DNA from: Devosia riboflavina
GTDB lineage: Bacteria; Pseudomonadota; Alphaproteobacteria; Rhizobiales; Devosiaceae
Assembly: GCF_000743575.1 (NCBI RefSeq)
Contig: NZ_JQGC01000003.1
Coordinates: forward strand, 186,001 to 250,000
DNA: 64,000 bases
Reading direction: 5' to 3'
Position numbers and translations under genes: made by a program. The notes under the pieces are model-generated. The model was not told where the DNA came from and ran no database searches. It was given only the letters and a program-made list of their open reading frames with translations. Position 1 is the stretch's first letter, and each line of letters starts with the position of its first letter. Of this stretch, positions 63,305 to 64,000 are shown piece by piece.

Positions 63305-64000
63305 CTATTCCGCTGATGGCCTTACGCTTTTTCGCCAGATGGGAATGGGCTCGAAAATCCGCCTGCCGGTTTCGGCAGGAACGGTCTGACCGAGCAGTTC
63401 AACCAGGTGATCACCCATGGCGGCGAAGGGCTGGGCGAAGGTGGTGAGCTTGTAGGATTGCCAATCGCCCTCGTCGATATCGTCGAATCCGACAAGGCAG
63501 AGATCGCCCGGCAGGGAGAGGCCGAATTCGTGGCGGGCGGCATCCATGAAGCCGAGCGCCAGGAGATCGGTGACGCAGAAGACGCCATCGGGGCCATCGG
63601 AGCGGCCGAAGAGGCGGCGGGCGCTTTCGTAGCCGGAGGCGTAGTTGGTGGGACCGGCGGCCATGACGGTGACGTCCATGCCTGCCTCTTTCGCGACCTC
63701 GACGAAGACGCGTTCGCGTTCGAGGAGGCTCGCGGTGCTCGCCGTGGAGGTGACGAGGGCGAGGCGCTTGCAGCCGGCGCGGCGGAGCAGGAAGAAGGCT
63801 TCGCGTCCACCCATTTCATTGTCGACGCTGAGATTGTGGCAACCGGTCAGGGGATCGTCGCGATTGATCAGCACGACCTGCTGGCCATTGGCGAGGCTGG
63901 TTTCGATCAGTTTTGCCGAGGGCGTGCCGGAAAGGACCACCGTGGCATCGGCGCGATAATTGAGGGTCTGGCGCAGGGCTGAGGCCACGCTTTCCTCGTC
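63305..64000 (-). CDS. LacI-family transcriptional regulator, 5' truncated by the window edge
   Basis: C-terminal part (about 230 residues) of a LacI/GalR-type regulator whose DNA-binding end is outside the window. Effector-domain features are VLINRDDPLTGCHNLSVDNEMGG, RRAGCKRLALVTSTAST, FCVTDLLALGFMDAARHEFG and VGFDDIDEGDWQSYKLTTFAQP. It lies upstream of, and on the same strand as, the importer operon, and is the likely regulator of that operon. A weak LacI-like site is in the region between them. Confidence 0.88.
   Translation of the reverse strand, partial: DEESVASALRQTLNYRADATVVLSGTPSAKLIETSLANGQQVVLINRDDPLTGCHNLSVDNEMGGREAFFLLRRAGCKRLALVTSTASTASLLERERVFVEVAKEAGMDVTVMAAGPTNYASGYESARRLFGRSDGPDGVFCVTDLLALGFMDAARHEFGLSLPGDLCLVGFDDIDEGDWQSYKLTTFAQPFAAMGDHLVELLGQTVPAETGRRIFEPIPIWRKSVRPSAE

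Overview
This window is high-GC, densely coded DNA that looks like the accessory, nutrient-scavenging part of an alphaproteobacterial genome. The importer families, the LacI/GntR/ROK/AraC local regulators, and intergenic repeats of the type that starts 'CCCCGCTTTCGCGGGG' fit Hyphomicrobiales, and a Devosia-like bacterium is my best guess. No rRNA, tRNA, CRISPR, phage or transposase gene was seen. I find 53 protein-coding genes, two of them cut by the window ends. All coordinates, starts and motifs come from reading the sequence by eye; no database search was run.

Layout. (1) 1-9207: a branched-chain-amino-acid-type (HAAT) importer, a DUF2182-like membrane protein, a copper amine oxidase, an AraC regulator and a GMC oxidoreductase, which together look like an amine oxidation module. 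(2) 9247-18141: a divergent amino-sugar-like cluster. A CUT1 binding protein and two permeases run left. A Gfo/Idh/MocA dehydrogenase, GntR repressor, SIS-domain protein, BadF-type sugar kinase, ABC ATPase and a second AraC run right. An aldehyde dehydrogenase (18188-19552) follows on the other strand. (3) 19708-27953: a second divergent CUT1 cluster around a LacI regulator, with a D-2-hydroxyacid dehydrogenase, an aldehyde dehydrogenase and an ATPase on the right arm. (4) 28017-36643: an NDH-2-like flavoprotein overlapping a cyanobacterial-type acyl-ACP-reductase-like gene, a GAF-EAL phosphodiesterase and a 1507-residue exported protein. (5) 36685-43237: a ROK-regulated CUT2 importer operon that also encodes a YhfX-type PLP protein and an M20 peptidase. 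(6) 43384-45558: an MFS exporter divergent from a LysR gene. (7) 45689-56840: a LacI-controlled LplB-type importer operon with two ADP-ribosylglycohydrolase homologues, a CaiB-type CoA transferase and a CitE/HpcH-type lyase. (8) 57049-64000: an inositol-phosphatase-like enzyme, a GDPD-like enzyme, a PotABCD/FbpABC-type importer and a truncated LacI regulator.

The genes make about six largely self-contained modules: importer, cytoplasmic enzymes, dedicated regulator. In two modules the ATPase lies at the end of the divergent catabolic operon rather than beside its permeases. Several modules carry matching operator-like dyads, which are the best-supported new observations here. The strongest candidates for undescribed biology are the ADP-ribosylglycohydrolase/CoA-transferase/lyase importer operon, the acyl-ACP-reductase-like/NDH-2-like pair, the YhfX-M20-CUT2 operon, and a 15-bp motif shared by the amine oxidase, GMC oxidoreductase and aldehyde dehydrogenase promoters.
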